Shown one piece after another: positions 1-8,500 of a stretch of DNA of 12,348 nucleotides. Position 1 is the first letter of the stretch. Each line of letters opens with the position of its first letter. Both the position numbers and the translations under genes were made by a program. The notes beneath the pieces are model-generated. The model was not told the DNA's origin, did no database searches, and saw only the letters and a program-made list of their open reading frames with translations. Source of the DNA: Akkermansiaceae bacterium (GTDB lineage Bacteria > Verrucomicrobiota > Verrucomicrobiia > Verrucomicrobiales > Akkermansiaceae); NCBI GenBank assembly GCA_020627645.1, contig JAHDGN010000061.1, forward strand, positions 1 through 12,348. Reading direction: 5' to 3'.

Positions 1-503
1 GCGTTGAGGGGTAGCCAGTAAGTGGCGGTGGCGAAGAGGTCGACGATGGGGAGGATGAGCATGTGAGTCCAGAGGTAGTGGACGGGCCTGGCGGTGAGCC
101 AGTCGCGACAGAAGAATTCGAAGCTCATGAGGGTGAGGTAGGTCCAGCCAAGGAGAAGGACGATGAGGAGTTGGGGGGAGAGGAGGAGAGTGAGGGTGAG
201 TTGTAGGATGGCGCCGAGGGTGAAGACGATTCCAAGTTCACGGAGGGTGACGAGGCCTCGAGGAACGGGTCGGTAGGGACGGTGGGCGGCGTCTTCTTCG
301 GCGTCTTTGAATTCGTCAGCGATTCGAAGTTGGAGAAAGAAGATGAGGCAGGTGGTGAAGGCGACGAAGAAGGTGAAGGGTGAGGGTGAGGGCCCGTTGG
401 TGAGAGCTTGGGTGTAGAGCACAGCGCAGGCGCTGAAGGCGAGGACCAGTGGTCCATGGCCTAGGAGAGGGAAGCGTTCTTTTTGGTATGTCCACCAGCG
501 CAT
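1..503 (-). CDS. UbiA-family prenyltransferase, N-terminal part (3' end outside window)
   Basis: The frame is open from an ATG at 503 to the window edge, about 167 codons of a family usually near 300 aa. The translation begins MRWWTYQKERFPLL and has several hydrophobic membrane-type segments. Between them lies the Asp-rich motif of UbiA enzymes, seen as LRIADEFKDAEEDAAHRPYR followed by PVPRGLVTLREL. In this family the Asp residues bind Mg2+ and the prenyl diphosphate, and the enzyme transfers a prenyl chain to an acceptor ring inside the membrane. The acceptor (quinone, chlorophyll or haem type) cannot be told from this part. The ATG at 503 is chosen because it starts the conserved N-terminus and lies about 35 nt below a well-formed promoter. 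No clear Shine-Dalgarno is seen. It probably marks the chromosomal neighbour of the defence region. Confidence 0.8.
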   Translation of the reverse strand, partial: MRWWTYQKERFPLLGHGPLVLAFSACAVLYTQALTNGPSPSPFTFFVAFTTCLIFFLQLRIADEFKDAEEDAAHRPYRPVPRGLVTLRELGIVFTLGAILQLTLTLLLSPQLLIVLLLGWTYLTLMSFEFFCRDWLTARPVHYLWTHMLILPIVDLFATATYWLPLN

Positions 504-544
504 GAATGGATTATGGGGGAAGATTTGGTATTTTTTAAATCGAA

Positions 545-573
545 AGAATAATTCATTGTATCGATTTTGTCAA
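545..573 (-). promoter_or_regulatory. Sigma-70-type promoter for the UbiA-family gene
   Basis: On the minus strand a perfect TTGACA (568-573) is followed after exactly 17 nt by TATTCT (545-550, 4 of 6 consensus bases). Transcription would start near 538, giving a leader of about 35 nt before the ATG at 503. A weaker plus-strand match (TTGTCA at 567-572, TATTTC at 591-596) overlaps it and could drive the divergent genes at 655, so this may be a shared divergent control region. Confidence 0.55.
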
Positions 574-654
574 TGATTAGAGTGCCGAGCTATTTCAGAT
601 ATGGTAGGTGTTCCTCATTCTCGACAGTCGGCCGATTTATGATAGACTTGGAGT

Positions 655-837
655 ATGGAAAAGGTGGTTAGAAAGATCCCTCTCAAAGAGGAAAAGCTTG
701 CTCCGCTATACGAAACAGAGGAGGCGATGAAGATCTTTTTTGAGCTTTTGAAAAGAGGTCGTTCATTTTACCCCAATCATGGAACTTCAGAAAGATATCC
801 GCGAATTTGTCGAGTTGCTCCTCTCCGAGAACGTTGA
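655..837 (+). CDS. Small hypothetical protein, possible partner of the adjacent nucleotidyltransferase-fold gene
   Basis: Sixty codons, starting MEKVVRKIPLKEEK and ending with an Arg-rich stretch containing YPNHGTSERYPRICRV. It runs divergently from the UbiA-type gene. Its last 59 nt overlap, in another frame, the start of the nucleotidyltransferase-fold remnant at 779. Short proteins with a VVRK-type N-terminus and a basic end (xxGTxxRxxRVxRV) are often found directly upstream of such nucleotidyltransferase-like genes, which supports a partner or regulator role; that is recalled from family context and not proved here. The 59-nt overlap is longer than usual, so either the C-terminus is read through into the neighbour or the true stop was lost. 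TATGAT lies at 638-643 and GGAG only one base before the ATG, so the initiation signals are weak. Confidence 0.45.
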   Translation: MEKVVRKIPLKEEKLAPLYETEEAMKIFFELLKRGRSFYPNHGTSERYPRICRVAPLRER

Positions 838-1047
838 TTTTTTTTGGTCGGAGGGTATGCCTCCAAATCGAATCGACATCCTGACAGGGATCGATGGTGT
901 TGATTGGGAGAAGGTCTGGAAGGGACGGAAGCCCTATGTGATGGACGGTTTGAAAATTCAGGTGATTGGGAAGAGCAATTGGTGCAGAATAAGTTGGCGA
1001 GTGGGCGGAGACAGGATCAGGCGGATGCTGAGAGATTGATGCAGTAA
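779..1047 (+). pseudogene. Nucleotidyltransferase-fold (DUF6036-like) protein, internally deleted and frameshifted
   Basis: The N-terminus MELQKDIREFVELLLSENVDF and the later block MPPNRIDILTGIDGVDWEKVW match the two ends of the DUF6036-like nucleotidyltransferase-fold family, proteins of about 150 aa often found in antitoxin-like settings. The middle is missing: the usual GGxAVxxHGxPRxTxDxD active-site part should lie between the two blocks but they are joined at a run of eight T (838-845), a loss of roughly 60 codons. A second lesion follows VIGKSN at about 979-981. The written frame ends in non-family sequence at 1039, whereas restoring one base gives LVQNKLASGRRQDQADAERLMQ-type sequence ending in TAA at 1045-1047, the typical family C-terminus. 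The gene is therefore inactive. Its intact form would be about 145-150 aa. Confidence 0.7.
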
Positions 1048-1093
1048 GTTTATGGGGAGTGATGGTGTGGGGTGTCTTTGTGTCGTGGCGGAC

Positions 1094-1819
1094 TTAGTCA
1101 GTATCGGCGTCTCTCCAATCTTCCAGCTGTATCAGGGCGGAGAGCTCATCTAGACCGTCGAAGTTGACCTCGTGATCTAAAATGGCGAAGAGGGTGTGTT
1201 CGTTTGGTGGTTTTCTTTTAAGTGATTCGATGATTTTTGTGGTTTTATGATCATCGTCTCGCCATAATTCGAGGAGGCATAAGGTTGCGCCGTATCGTTC
1301 GTCTTCCTTGTGTTTTGCGCTAGAGGCGATTTTCTGGGCGGCAGATAAGGTTTCGAGACAAGGGAATTCCTCGGAAAGATGAGTTAAGGTTTCCCATAGA
1401 TCTTTTCGCAGTCTCGAAATACGATCGGTTCGTGCGGGTTTTTGGTCGACTTTTTTGACAATGAGGATTGAGAGGAGCACGATCCTTTTCTTGATGTCTG
1501 GAGAAATGTTCCCGTTTTCATCTTGCAGTTCTCGGATTGTGAAGGGTATGGATCCGAGGAGGCGGCTCCAGCTATATGCGACATCGTTACGGTTTTGACT
1601 TGTGTATCCTTCGACTTTCGAGAGGTAATCTAGAAATAAGTCGAAAGAATCTTGGTTGGTTAAGATGGGCTCCGCTTGTCGTTGGAGGTGGTGGAGGCAT
1701 GACCAAAAGTCTTCATTCTCTTTGCGGTCGAGTTTCTTGGTTTTCGCTAGTTCGATAAAACTCAATGACTGGGCGATGAGTTTTTTCGTATTTGCGGGAG
1801 TGGGTTTGGGCCAGTTCAT
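1094..1819 (-). CDS. Hypothetical helical protein, 241 aa
   Basis: No family is recognised. The protein starts MNWPKPTPANTKKLIAQSLS and is predicted by eye to be almost entirely alpha-helical, with amphipathic stretches spaced like HEAT/ARM-type repeats. It has no signal peptide, membrane segment, P-loop or nuclease motif. Charged residues are abundant and the end is acidic (EDWRDADTD). Its coding strand is less C-biased than the methyltransferase and helicase, which suggests a different origin. It follows the endonuclease remnant by 49 nt on the same strand and converges with the broken nucleotidyltransferase gene, 46 nt away. A cargo or immunity-type role in the island is possible but nothing in the sequence shows it. 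Confidence 0.65.
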   Translation of the reverse strand: MNWPKPTPANTKKLIAQSLSFIELAKTKKLDRKENEDFWSCLHHLQRQAEPILTNQDSFDLFLDYLSKVEGYTSQNRNDVAYSWSRLLGSIPFTIRELQDENGNISPDIKKRIVLLSILIVKKVDQKPARTDRISRLRKDLWETLTHLSEEFPCLETLSAAQKIASSAKHKEDERYGATLCLLELWRDDDHKTTKIIESLKRKPPNEHTLFAILDHEVNFDGLDELSALIQLEDWRDADTD

Positions 1820-1868
1820 AATTTTACTTCTTTTTTGATGATGGCTAGAGGTGTGAATGATTTTGGAA

Positions 1869-2003
1869 TTAGTGCTCTTTGATTTGGGCGCGGCTTAGTC
1901 CCGAGAGATTGTGAGGGTTTTCGAAGTCGATGGTGACGATGCCACTCTCGAAGAGTTTAAACAGGTCGCCTCCGTTTGAGCGGATGATCCGGGCGTTTTT
2001 CAT
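1869..2003 (-). pseudogene. 44-codon remnant resembling the N-terminus of a restriction endonuclease
   Basis: The short frame starts MKNARIIRSNGGDLFKLFES and continues GIVTIDFENPHNLSGLSRAQIKEH before TAA. The pattern RxGxGGxLxxxFxxGxVxIxxxxxxDLSGLSRxxI resembles the N-terminal domain that precedes the nuclease domain in some Mrr-type restriction endonucleases of about 300 aa. Nothing after the stop up to 1820 continues it, so the catalytic part is absent, and this is read as a truncated gene. It lies 36 nt downstream of the fic stop and 49 nt upstream of the 241-aa gene, all on one strand. The alternative, a real 44-aa peptide, cannot be excluded. The family resemblance is from pattern recognition over a short length. 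Confidence 0.4.
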
Positions 2004-2039
2004 CTGAGTTTTCTGGTGGTGGAGGTTTGACGGTGTCGA

Positions 2040-3045
2040 TTAGGTGGCCGACCCGTTGCTGCGAATTTTTCGGTATTTCTGGTTTCGGCTGTTGGGTTTT
2101 TCGGGGATGGTACGTTCGATGAGTTCTGCTTCAAGAGCGGGGTTGAGGTAGTTTTGGCGGAAGGTAGGTCGGTGTTTTAGGTTGAGTTTTGTCATGAGCT
2201 CTTGGGCACTGAGGGTGTGATTTTCGAGGGCCTTTAGGAGAGATTTGACTTGGTCGTTTACTTGGTCGCTTTCTTGGACGGTCGAGTTGGAGGGGGGGAA
2301 GGTGTTGAGGGCGTCTAGAATGGCGCTTAGGATGAGTTCGATGAAGGGGGTGGAGTTGCCACTTTTATCGGACTGACAGAGGGCGGTGTAGTAGGATTTT
2401 TGGCGGTCACGGATGGCGGTTTCGACGGGGAGGTAGGCGAGGTGGGGTTTCCATTGGCTGAGGAGTAGGGTTTGCCAGAGGCGGCCTATGCGTCCGTTGC
2501 CGTCGGGGAAGGGGTGAATGAATTCGAGTTCGTAGTGGAAGATGGCGCTGGTGATGAGGGGGTGGAGTTTTGATTTTTTGACCCAGGTAAAGAGGTCTTT
2601 CATGAGGCTGGGGACATTGGCGGCGGGGGGGGGCGAGGTGGACGAGTTGCGATCCTTTTGTAATGCCGACAGCGCTGGTGCGATATTTGCCGGGGTATTT
2701 GATGAGTCCGGCCATGAGGAGTTTGTGAGCCTTGAGGAGGTCGCGGGAGGAGTGAGGTTTGAGTTCAGGGAGGGCTTGGTAAGCGGCGAGGGCGTTGTGG
2801 ACTTCTTGGATGTCTTTGGGTGGGCCGAGGACGCGTTTGCCCTCGATGACGGCGGTGACTTGTTCGAGGCTGAGGGTGTTGTTCTCGATGGCGAGAGAGG
2901 CGTGGATGGAGCGGATGCGCTGGCTACGGCGGAGTTGGGGAGACAGAGCAGTGGTATCTGGCAGGCCGAGACGTCCCAAGGCTTCTCCAATGCTCGCAAC
3001 GAGATCGAGGATGCGGGGCGTAATGGTGTGGGGTGGTTCGGTCAT
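2040..3045 (-). pseudogene. fic: Fic-domain AMP-transferase (class II), frameshifted in a C9 tract
   Basis: With one base removed from the C tract the gene encodes 334 aa. Fic proteins transfer AMP or related groups from nucleotides to hydroxyl side chains of targets. Residues 50-55, SLAIEN, match the inhibitory (S/T)xxxE(G/N) helix. It is N-terminal, which marks class II Fic proteins that hold themselves inactive. Residues 177-188, HPFPDGNGRIGR, are the full catalytic motif with the base His and the Mg/phosphate-binding residues. A winged-helix-like tail (about 250-320) follows. As written, translation leaves frame after LAPP (residue 140) and ends at 2407 without the catalytic motif. The start at 3045 lies 8 nt after the vapC stop, so it is probably in one transcript with vapBC. 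Confidence 0.85.
2625..2633 (-). repeat. Nine-C homopolymer at the fic frameshift
   Basis: The plus strand shows nine G in a row (2625-2633), read as nine C in the gene. Eight C would keep VHLAPPAANVPSLMKDL in one frame; nine puts the ribosome out of frame. Such tracts change length by slipped-strand mispairing in replication and are also common sites of sequencing error, so the tract is either a phase-variation switch, a mutation, or an artefact. Confidence 0.75.
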
Positions 3046-3053
3046 GGAGGGAG

Positions 3054-3461
3054 TTATGATGAGGTGGCAAAGAGTTTTAAGGCTGAAACGTTTGCAATGT
3101 GAGTGAAGTCTTTGTCGGTGGTGAGGAGTTCGTAATTAGATTTGATGGCGATAGAGGCTATCAGGCTGTCTATGCTGCCCGTGATGACTCCTTTGTTGAG
3201 GCAGTGATTGCACAGTTGAGCGGCGTTTGTGTAGTCCTCGGTCTCGATGGCCTCGTCAGGGAAGGGTTCGAGGGCGGATTTGATTTTCTTGAACTGTTCT
3301 TCGTGGCGAATGCCTGAGAGGATTTCTTGCCGGATGGGGCCAATGAGCGTTACTTTGCCATCTTCGATGAGCGATTGGAGAGCTTCAACCGCAGCTGAGG
3401 ATTCGCCTTTGCGGCGTCGTAAAGCTAAAGACCACACAGAAGTATCGACGAGGACACGCAT
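3054..3461 (-). CDS. vapC: VapC-type PIN-domain toxin ribonuclease
   Basis: The 135-aa product, MRVLVDTSVWSLALRRR at its start, is a full-length PIN domain. The acidic residues that bind Mg2+/Mn2+ are in place: D6 (VLVDTSVW), E46 (IRQEIL), D98 (GSIDSLIA) and D116/D118 (TTDKDF). VapC toxins cut RNA, commonly tRNA or rRNA, and are held inactive by VapB. The gene starts 9 nt after the vapB stop. A TTG directly after that stop (3470) is also possible and would add three residues, but the ATG at 3461 gives the conserved N-terminus. The frame is intact, unlike several neighbours. The stop is 8 nt before fic. Confidence 0.9.
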   Translation of the reverse strand: MRVLVDTSVWSLALRRRKGESSAAVEALQSLIEDGKVTLIGPIRQEILSGIRHEEQFKKIKSALEPFPDEAIETEDYTNAAQLCNHCLNKGVITGSIDSLIASIAIKSNYELLTTDKDFTHIANVSALKLFATSS

Positions 3462-3470
3462 GAGTTTCAA

Positions 3471-3671
3471 TCAGTTCCGGGAGCGGGCTTTTTTGTAGTC
3501 GTAATCCTCGTCATAATCGACCGTCCCAAACTGTTTTAGGATACCCTGTTGCTTACGGCGATTGATATACTCGACGAGTGCCTGCTCCACAGCAGCCTTC
3601 TTGCTTTTATGCTTCCCAAGACGAACGGCTTCGGTGAGAAGTTTGGGAGGAATGTCGAGATTAGTTGCCAT
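3471..3671 (-). CDS. vapB: VapB-type antitoxin
   Basis: The 66-aa protein starts MATNLDIPPKLLTEAVRLGK. Residues 1-38 have the ribbon-helix-helix-like pattern of VapB antitoxins (strand TNLDI, then two helices), used for DNA binding as a dimer. The acidic and aromatic tail (VDYDEDYDYKKARSR, residues 51-65) is the usual toxin-binding segment. It directly precedes vapC. A longer reading from TTG at 3701 is possible in frame, but that extension would lie within the operator-like repeats, so the ATG at 3671 is preferred. VapB with VapC normally represses its own promoter. The 219 nt upstream, back to the ATPase gene end, contain no other gene that I can support. Confidence 0.88.
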   Translation of the reverse strand: MATNLDIPPKLLTEAVRLGKHKSKKAAVEQALVEYINRRKQQGILKQFGTVDYDEDYDYKKARSRN

Positions 3672-3701
3672 GTGTGAACTATCGCACAACAATTCGCACA
3701 A
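3671..3701 (-). promoter_or_regulatory. Operator-like repeats upstream of vapB
   Basis: Plus-strand TCGCACAA occurs twice (3682-3689 and 3694-3701), 12 bp apart. The first copy also forms an imperfect inverted repeat with TGTGTGA at 3671-3677 (arms TGTGTGA and TCGCACA, one mismatch, 4-bp spacer). Repeats of this kind just before an antitoxin start are typical binding sites for VapB/VapBC autoregulation. A -10/-35 pair is not clear. The site reaches the vapB start codon, as expected if binding also blocks initiation. Confidence 0.5.
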
Positions 3702-3890
3702 TAAAAGGGCTTATTAGGTCTTTGGGAGCTTGACTATCAGGAAAACTTAAATGCGAGAGCATGGTGATTGGGGTGGGGTTTGTTTGGGTGGCTGTGCTCG
3801 AGAGGCTATGTTGGGAGGCTGCAAGGGGGCAGGAGGAGGAACTGGTGCGTAAGCCTGCCAGAGTGAGAAAAAGACAATATTTAATGCCTC

Positions 3891-5573
3891 CTATGGTCTC
3901 TCAGGTGGGTTCAGGTCTGTTGATAGCTGATTGACTAGCGCTAAGGCGTCTTCGATTTCTTTTTGGTAGAGTGGTGCGTCTCCAGCGTGGGAGGCGGGGT
4001 TGAGGACACGTTCGGTGCAGGCTAAGATGTCGTCGATGAGTTTTGCTTTGCGGAAGGCTTCGACGTGCTCGGTGGTAAGCATTTGGCGAAGTTGTTGACG
4101 TCGTCTGATGAGCTTATTCCGAGTTGGTTCATCGAGTGTTTGGTCATTTTCTAGATCGTCGGTGTTGTTGGGGATGAGTTTGGGGAGGTGTTCGGGAGCG
4201 GTTCCGGTGAGAATCTTTTGGTAGAGTTTTCGGGGGATGTCTTTGAGGATTTTGTTTTTGGCGCCCTGAAGGTTCAGAGTAAGGGATTTGAATTCCTTCT
4301 TGGCGATGACTTTGTTGCCGGTGAGGTAGTGGTTGACGGTATCCTCGCAAGCTTGGCGGAGTGATTGGGCGGCGGCATCTAGGTCGTGTTCGTTGAGGTA
4401 GTCTTCTGCTTTTTGAAGGGCGGTTTTTTCATCACTGATTGTGATGGATGTTTCAGGGCTTCCTTGGAGAGATATCATACTCCAGTCACTTTGGGCGTGG
4501 GCGATTTTTCGCTGGAATTCGCGGAAGAAGCCGTAGTCGTGGGTGAGGATGATCTTCTGGTAGTTGGCGAAGGTATCACCGAGGAGGAGTTCGACGACCT
4601 TCATGCGGTTTGACATATCTAGGCTTACGAGGAGGTCATCGAGGACGAGGAGTTTTATATCGGACTGCTGGAGGTTGACGAGAGAGGCTGCGAAGCGGAC
4701 TGATAGAGCGAGCTGGGTGAGCTTGGCTTCGTTGAGGTGGACTTGTGGTTTGGTGATTTGAGTGCCTGCAATTTTGATGCCGAAGCTGAGGACGGGTTTG
4801 GTGAATTTGAAGTCGTGCTGCGAGCTTCCTGAGCTTGAGGGAGGGGTTGTGAGTTTGAGGGCGATTTTGAGTTCGGGGTCTGAGGGCTCCCCAAAGTGAT
4901 CATCATAGAATTTCTGTGCTTTGGTGCTAATGGTTTCGATGACCTCGCTTAGGGTGCTGGCGCAGCTGGTGACTTTGGAGTGAAAGGTGTTGTAGGCAGT
5001 CGTGCCAGCTGAGCCGGGAGTGTTAGAAGGGTTTGGGTTGCCGTGTGAGATTCTTTTCCATTTGCGAAGGGGGGTGTCGCGGCCTCCGCTTGTGGAAATA
5101 CAGAAGGGAAGGATTTCTTGTTCGAAGAGGGGTCAGAGGTTGAAGTTTTCTGAGTTCCGAAAGTTTGAGAAGCCGAAGAAGAAGCGGTAGGTGATGAAGT
5201 CGCTGGCTTGATTGCCACGAAGGAGTTCTGGAATACGATGCGTTCCGTGAATTTCCTCGCCGATAGAATAAGTTCTTTCGTTACCGGTGTTAGTATCACG
5301 GAAAGTGGCGGTGATTTTGGGGGTGGCAGGGGTGTCTTCGTTTTGTTCGTAGAAGTTTAGTAGGCTTTCTGATCCATTGCTGGTGAAGTATTTGGCGATC
5401 TCCCCCTCGTTTTTAGTGGCACTCTGGAGGAAGGTGTAGAGGGCCCAAAAGAGAGAGGATTTGCCAGAACCGTTGGCTCCATGAGCTAAGAGGTGACGAC
5501 CTTTTAAATCGAGCTCGAAGTGTCTAAAGGCTTTGAAGTTGGTGATGGACAGTTTGGTGAGGCGGGTCTTCAT
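3891..5573 (-). pseudogene. SMC/RecF-like P-loop ATPase with an in-frame TGA
   Basis: One frame of 560 codons runs from ATG 5573 to TAG at 3891, broken only by TGA at codon 147 (5133-5135), where NFRNSENFNL-stop-PLFEQEILPF expects Trp (TGG). The ATPase parts lie on both sides of the stop: Walker A GANGSGKSS at 32-40; signature-like LNEAKLTQLALS at about 280-291; Walker B IKLLVLDD at 306-313, then LLVSLDMSNR; and the switch His in IILTHD at 345. Residues 350-560 form a helical tail. ATPases of this type use ATP-driven dimerisation on DNA and recur in restriction and anti-phage operons. The start overlaps the methyltransferase stop (ATGA), so the two were translationally coupled. As written, only a 146-aa piece is made. 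Re-initiation at ATG 4616 would lack Walker A and Walker B. Confidence 0.85.
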
Positions 5574-8500
5574 ACTTGTCCTTCCTGTTTGATGATGGCG
5601 AGGAGGTCGGGGGAGTCGGTGGTGAGGCGGGGGAGTTGGTTGCGGATGTTGGCGGTGGGGGCGTTGTGGGTGTTTAGGAAGGTTTCGAGGAAGGTGGTTT
5701 GCTCTGCTTCTGGGGCGCCGGGGTTGTATGATTCTAGGGAGGGGGCGAGTTGGTCGAGGAAAAGGAGGTCGAGCTTAGCCATGTGTTCGTGGAAGTAGCA
5801 TTCCATGACGCAAGCATCGATGAGGTCTTCGAGGAATTGGTAGGCGGCGGGGTGGGCGTTGGCTTTGGCGAACTGGATGAGGGGGACGAGGGAGGAGAAG
5901 ATTGCAGCTTGTCCGGGTATGGGCTTCTTGATGGGGATTTTTTCAACAAATATTTTCCTCATCTCGTAGGTGTTTCCCATCACCTCTGGAAAGTTATCGC
6001 GAAAACAGCAACGGAAGATTGTTGAGTTCCCAAAAGCCACAAGGAAAGGGAGCGATTCCGTCTCGGAGTTTATAATGAATCCTTTGTTGTTAGGAATTAT
6101 TTCATCCTTTGAGTCGTAGTAGAATCCCATCCATTTTGAAATCTCAGGATAGATGACTTTCTTGTTGTAGAACGATTCTATGTATTCATCCGAAGGATTA
6201 TTATCCAACTCCAACCAATGGTGTTGCCCAGGATAGGGTTTAGAGGCGTCCGTTGATTTTTTTGCGCGGCTGTATTTGCATTGGCCACGTGCTTTGAGGC
6301 GGGTTTCAAATTTGGAGAGGTGTTTGTAGATGGCGGGGTAGCGTTCTTCGAGGTATTCGTGTGCGCCGAACTTGATGACGAGTTGGTAGGTGTTTTGCCA
6401 GTTGACGCCGTAACGTTCGACGTCGCGTCCACGGAGGAGTTTGCCGATGAGTTCTTCTGAAGCCGGGTCTTCTTGGATGAGGGCACTGCGTTCTTCCTCA
6501 GTGAGATAGAAAGCGTCGTTGTAACCTGTTTTGATGCCGTAGTTGATCTGGATATCCCAGTCTTTGAGAGGGGTTCCTTGTTCTTCGACGAGGGTTTTGA
6601 TGCGCTGGCGTTCTTTGGATAGGACGACCCAAGCGTCGGAGTTTTGGTTTTGCTGGATAACGTGATTTTTGTCGAAGTATTCAGCGGGGTTTGCCATGGC
6701 CTCTCGGTCATCGGTGGCGTAGCAGGAGAGGATGCGGTCGTCTGGTTCTTGGTTGTAGAAGCGGAGGATGCAGGTGTAGGTGGTGGCGGCTCCGAAGTTC
6801 TGCGCCATGCCGAAGTCGAGGACGGATTCGGTATCGACTTTTTCGGAAAGGTATTGGCGGAGGTTTTTCCCGTAGCCTGCCCGCATCCATTTGTTGGAGG
6901 TGATATAAACGAGGGAGCCGCCTTGTTTTAGAAGTTCAGAGCCACGTTCGTAGAAAAAGCAGTAGATATCGCCTCTCGCGGCATAGGTTTCAAAGTTGGC
7001 TTTCCACTTATCTTGGATGGGAAGACCTGAGAATTTCTCGACTGAAATGTAAGGTGGATTCCCGATGACGATGTCGAAGCCTTCGGCGGTGTCTTTTCCG
7101 AACATCCAGTGGGGGTCGAAGAAGTCGGCGGAGGCTTGGGGGTCGAAGGCGTCCCAGTTGGCGATTTTTTGGGCTTTTTCGGCGTCTTCTTTTCCGAGAG
7201 ATTCTTGTAGGGTATCACCTAGTTCTTCACGGAGATCTTTGATTTCTTTTTGAATGTTGACTTTGTCTTTTCGGTTGTTGACGGAGAAGTGTTTATGGTG
7301 GGCGGCAGCGAGTTTTTTCTCGATGGGTTCAATGAGGGTATCGGCAAATGACTTCTGGTTGGAAAAGGGGAGGCTGATGAGGGTGTCGGCGGCGACGAAT
7401 TTGGTTTCGAGGTTGGGGAGGGTGAGGACGCCGTGGTTGTCGGCTTTGTTTTTGTTGGTCTTTTGGTCGCAGACGAGGGAGACGAAGAAGCGGAGCTTGG
7501 TGATCTGGATGGCGACGGGTTGGATATCGACGCCGTAGAGGCAGTTTTCGATAAGGTAGAGTTTGCGGCCGTAGTCGTCCTCGTTGTTATCGAAGGCGCG
7601 TTCGATGGCTTTGATGGCGGCGGTGCGGGCGGAGGAGTCGGGGATGTTTTGGGCGGCGTCGATTTGGAGTTGTTTCCACTTTTCGTTGTTGGGGTCGAGC
7701 TTATGGATGATGAAGACGAGCTTGTGGAGGAAGCCCATGGGGAAGGCTCCGGAGCCGCAGGCGGGGTCGAGGATTTTACAGGAGTGGATGGCGGTGAGGA
7801 GGGTATTGACTTGATCGTCGGAAAAGAGGTGTTCTTTTTCGGTGTAGGCGAAGAGGAGGTCGAGACCGGCTTCGGCGTCTTTGCGGGAGAGGGACGTGTT
7901 TTCCGCGAGGGCTTGGGCGAGGTGGGCTTTGAGGGATTCGTCCACCATATAATCCACGATGGGGCGAGGGGTGTAGAAGGAACCGGTTTGTTTTCGGGCG
8001 GTGGTTTTTGTTTCTTCATTGTAGGAGGCGAGGAGATTCTCGAAGACTTTGCCGAGGAGTTCGGGGTCGAGGGCGATTTCTTGGTCGATGGGGGTGTTTT
8101 CGACGATGGTGAATTTGTAGCGGTTGAGGATGTTGAGGAGGCCAGAGACGGATTCCTTTTTGCGCTTTTTGTCGCCGTAGGCGTCGGCGAGGTCGATGTT
8201 TTTGATCTCGGGTGAGAAGAAGAGGTGGTTGGGGAGGTGGGGGCGTTTGTTTTTATTGCGAGAGAAGCCATCGAGGTAGTGGGTTTTCTTGGTGTCTTCG
8301 TCGCGTTTGTCGAGGCATTCGAAGAGACCGCCGTTGAGGAAGGGGATGTCGGCGAAGTGGGAGAGGGCGGTGTCGGGATCGTCGGTGAAGAGGGATTCGT
8401 AGCGGTAGAGGTTGTTGATGTCGTGAGAGGTGCGGTTTTTGGCGAAGCCTTCGTCGAGGGCGAATTGGCGGTAGGGCTTGGCGTCTTTCTCTTTTGGCTT

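Noticed and set aside
3471..3701. Longer vapB from TTG at 3701
   Set aside because: The extra ten residues do not match the family and would be encoded by the operator-like repeats.
3891..4616. Separate 241-aa gene starting at ATG 4616
   Set aside because: It continues the reading frame of the ATPase without a shift and starts in the middle of the conserved SLDMSNR segment, so it is the 3' part of the nonsense-broken gene.
5133..5135. TGA read as Trp by an altered genetic code
   Set aside because: The methyltransferase, vapB and DUF3800 genes end in TGA and Trp is TGG throughout, so the standard code applies.
4949..5299. Separate 116-codon minus-strand gene
   Set aside because: It is in another frame; the ATPase frame through the same bases gives the expected family sequence to the signature motif.
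7433..8215. Plus-strand open frame of 260 codons
   Set aside because: It lies antisense to the methyltransferase, is made of acidic and Gly/Val repeats that come from the C-rich wobble bias of the true gene, and has no domain pattern.
7219..8271. Minus-strand open frame of 350 codons, Ser/Pro/Thr-rich
   Set aside because: It is an out-of-frame shadow of the methyltransferase, which covers the same bases with DPACGSGAF in its own frame.
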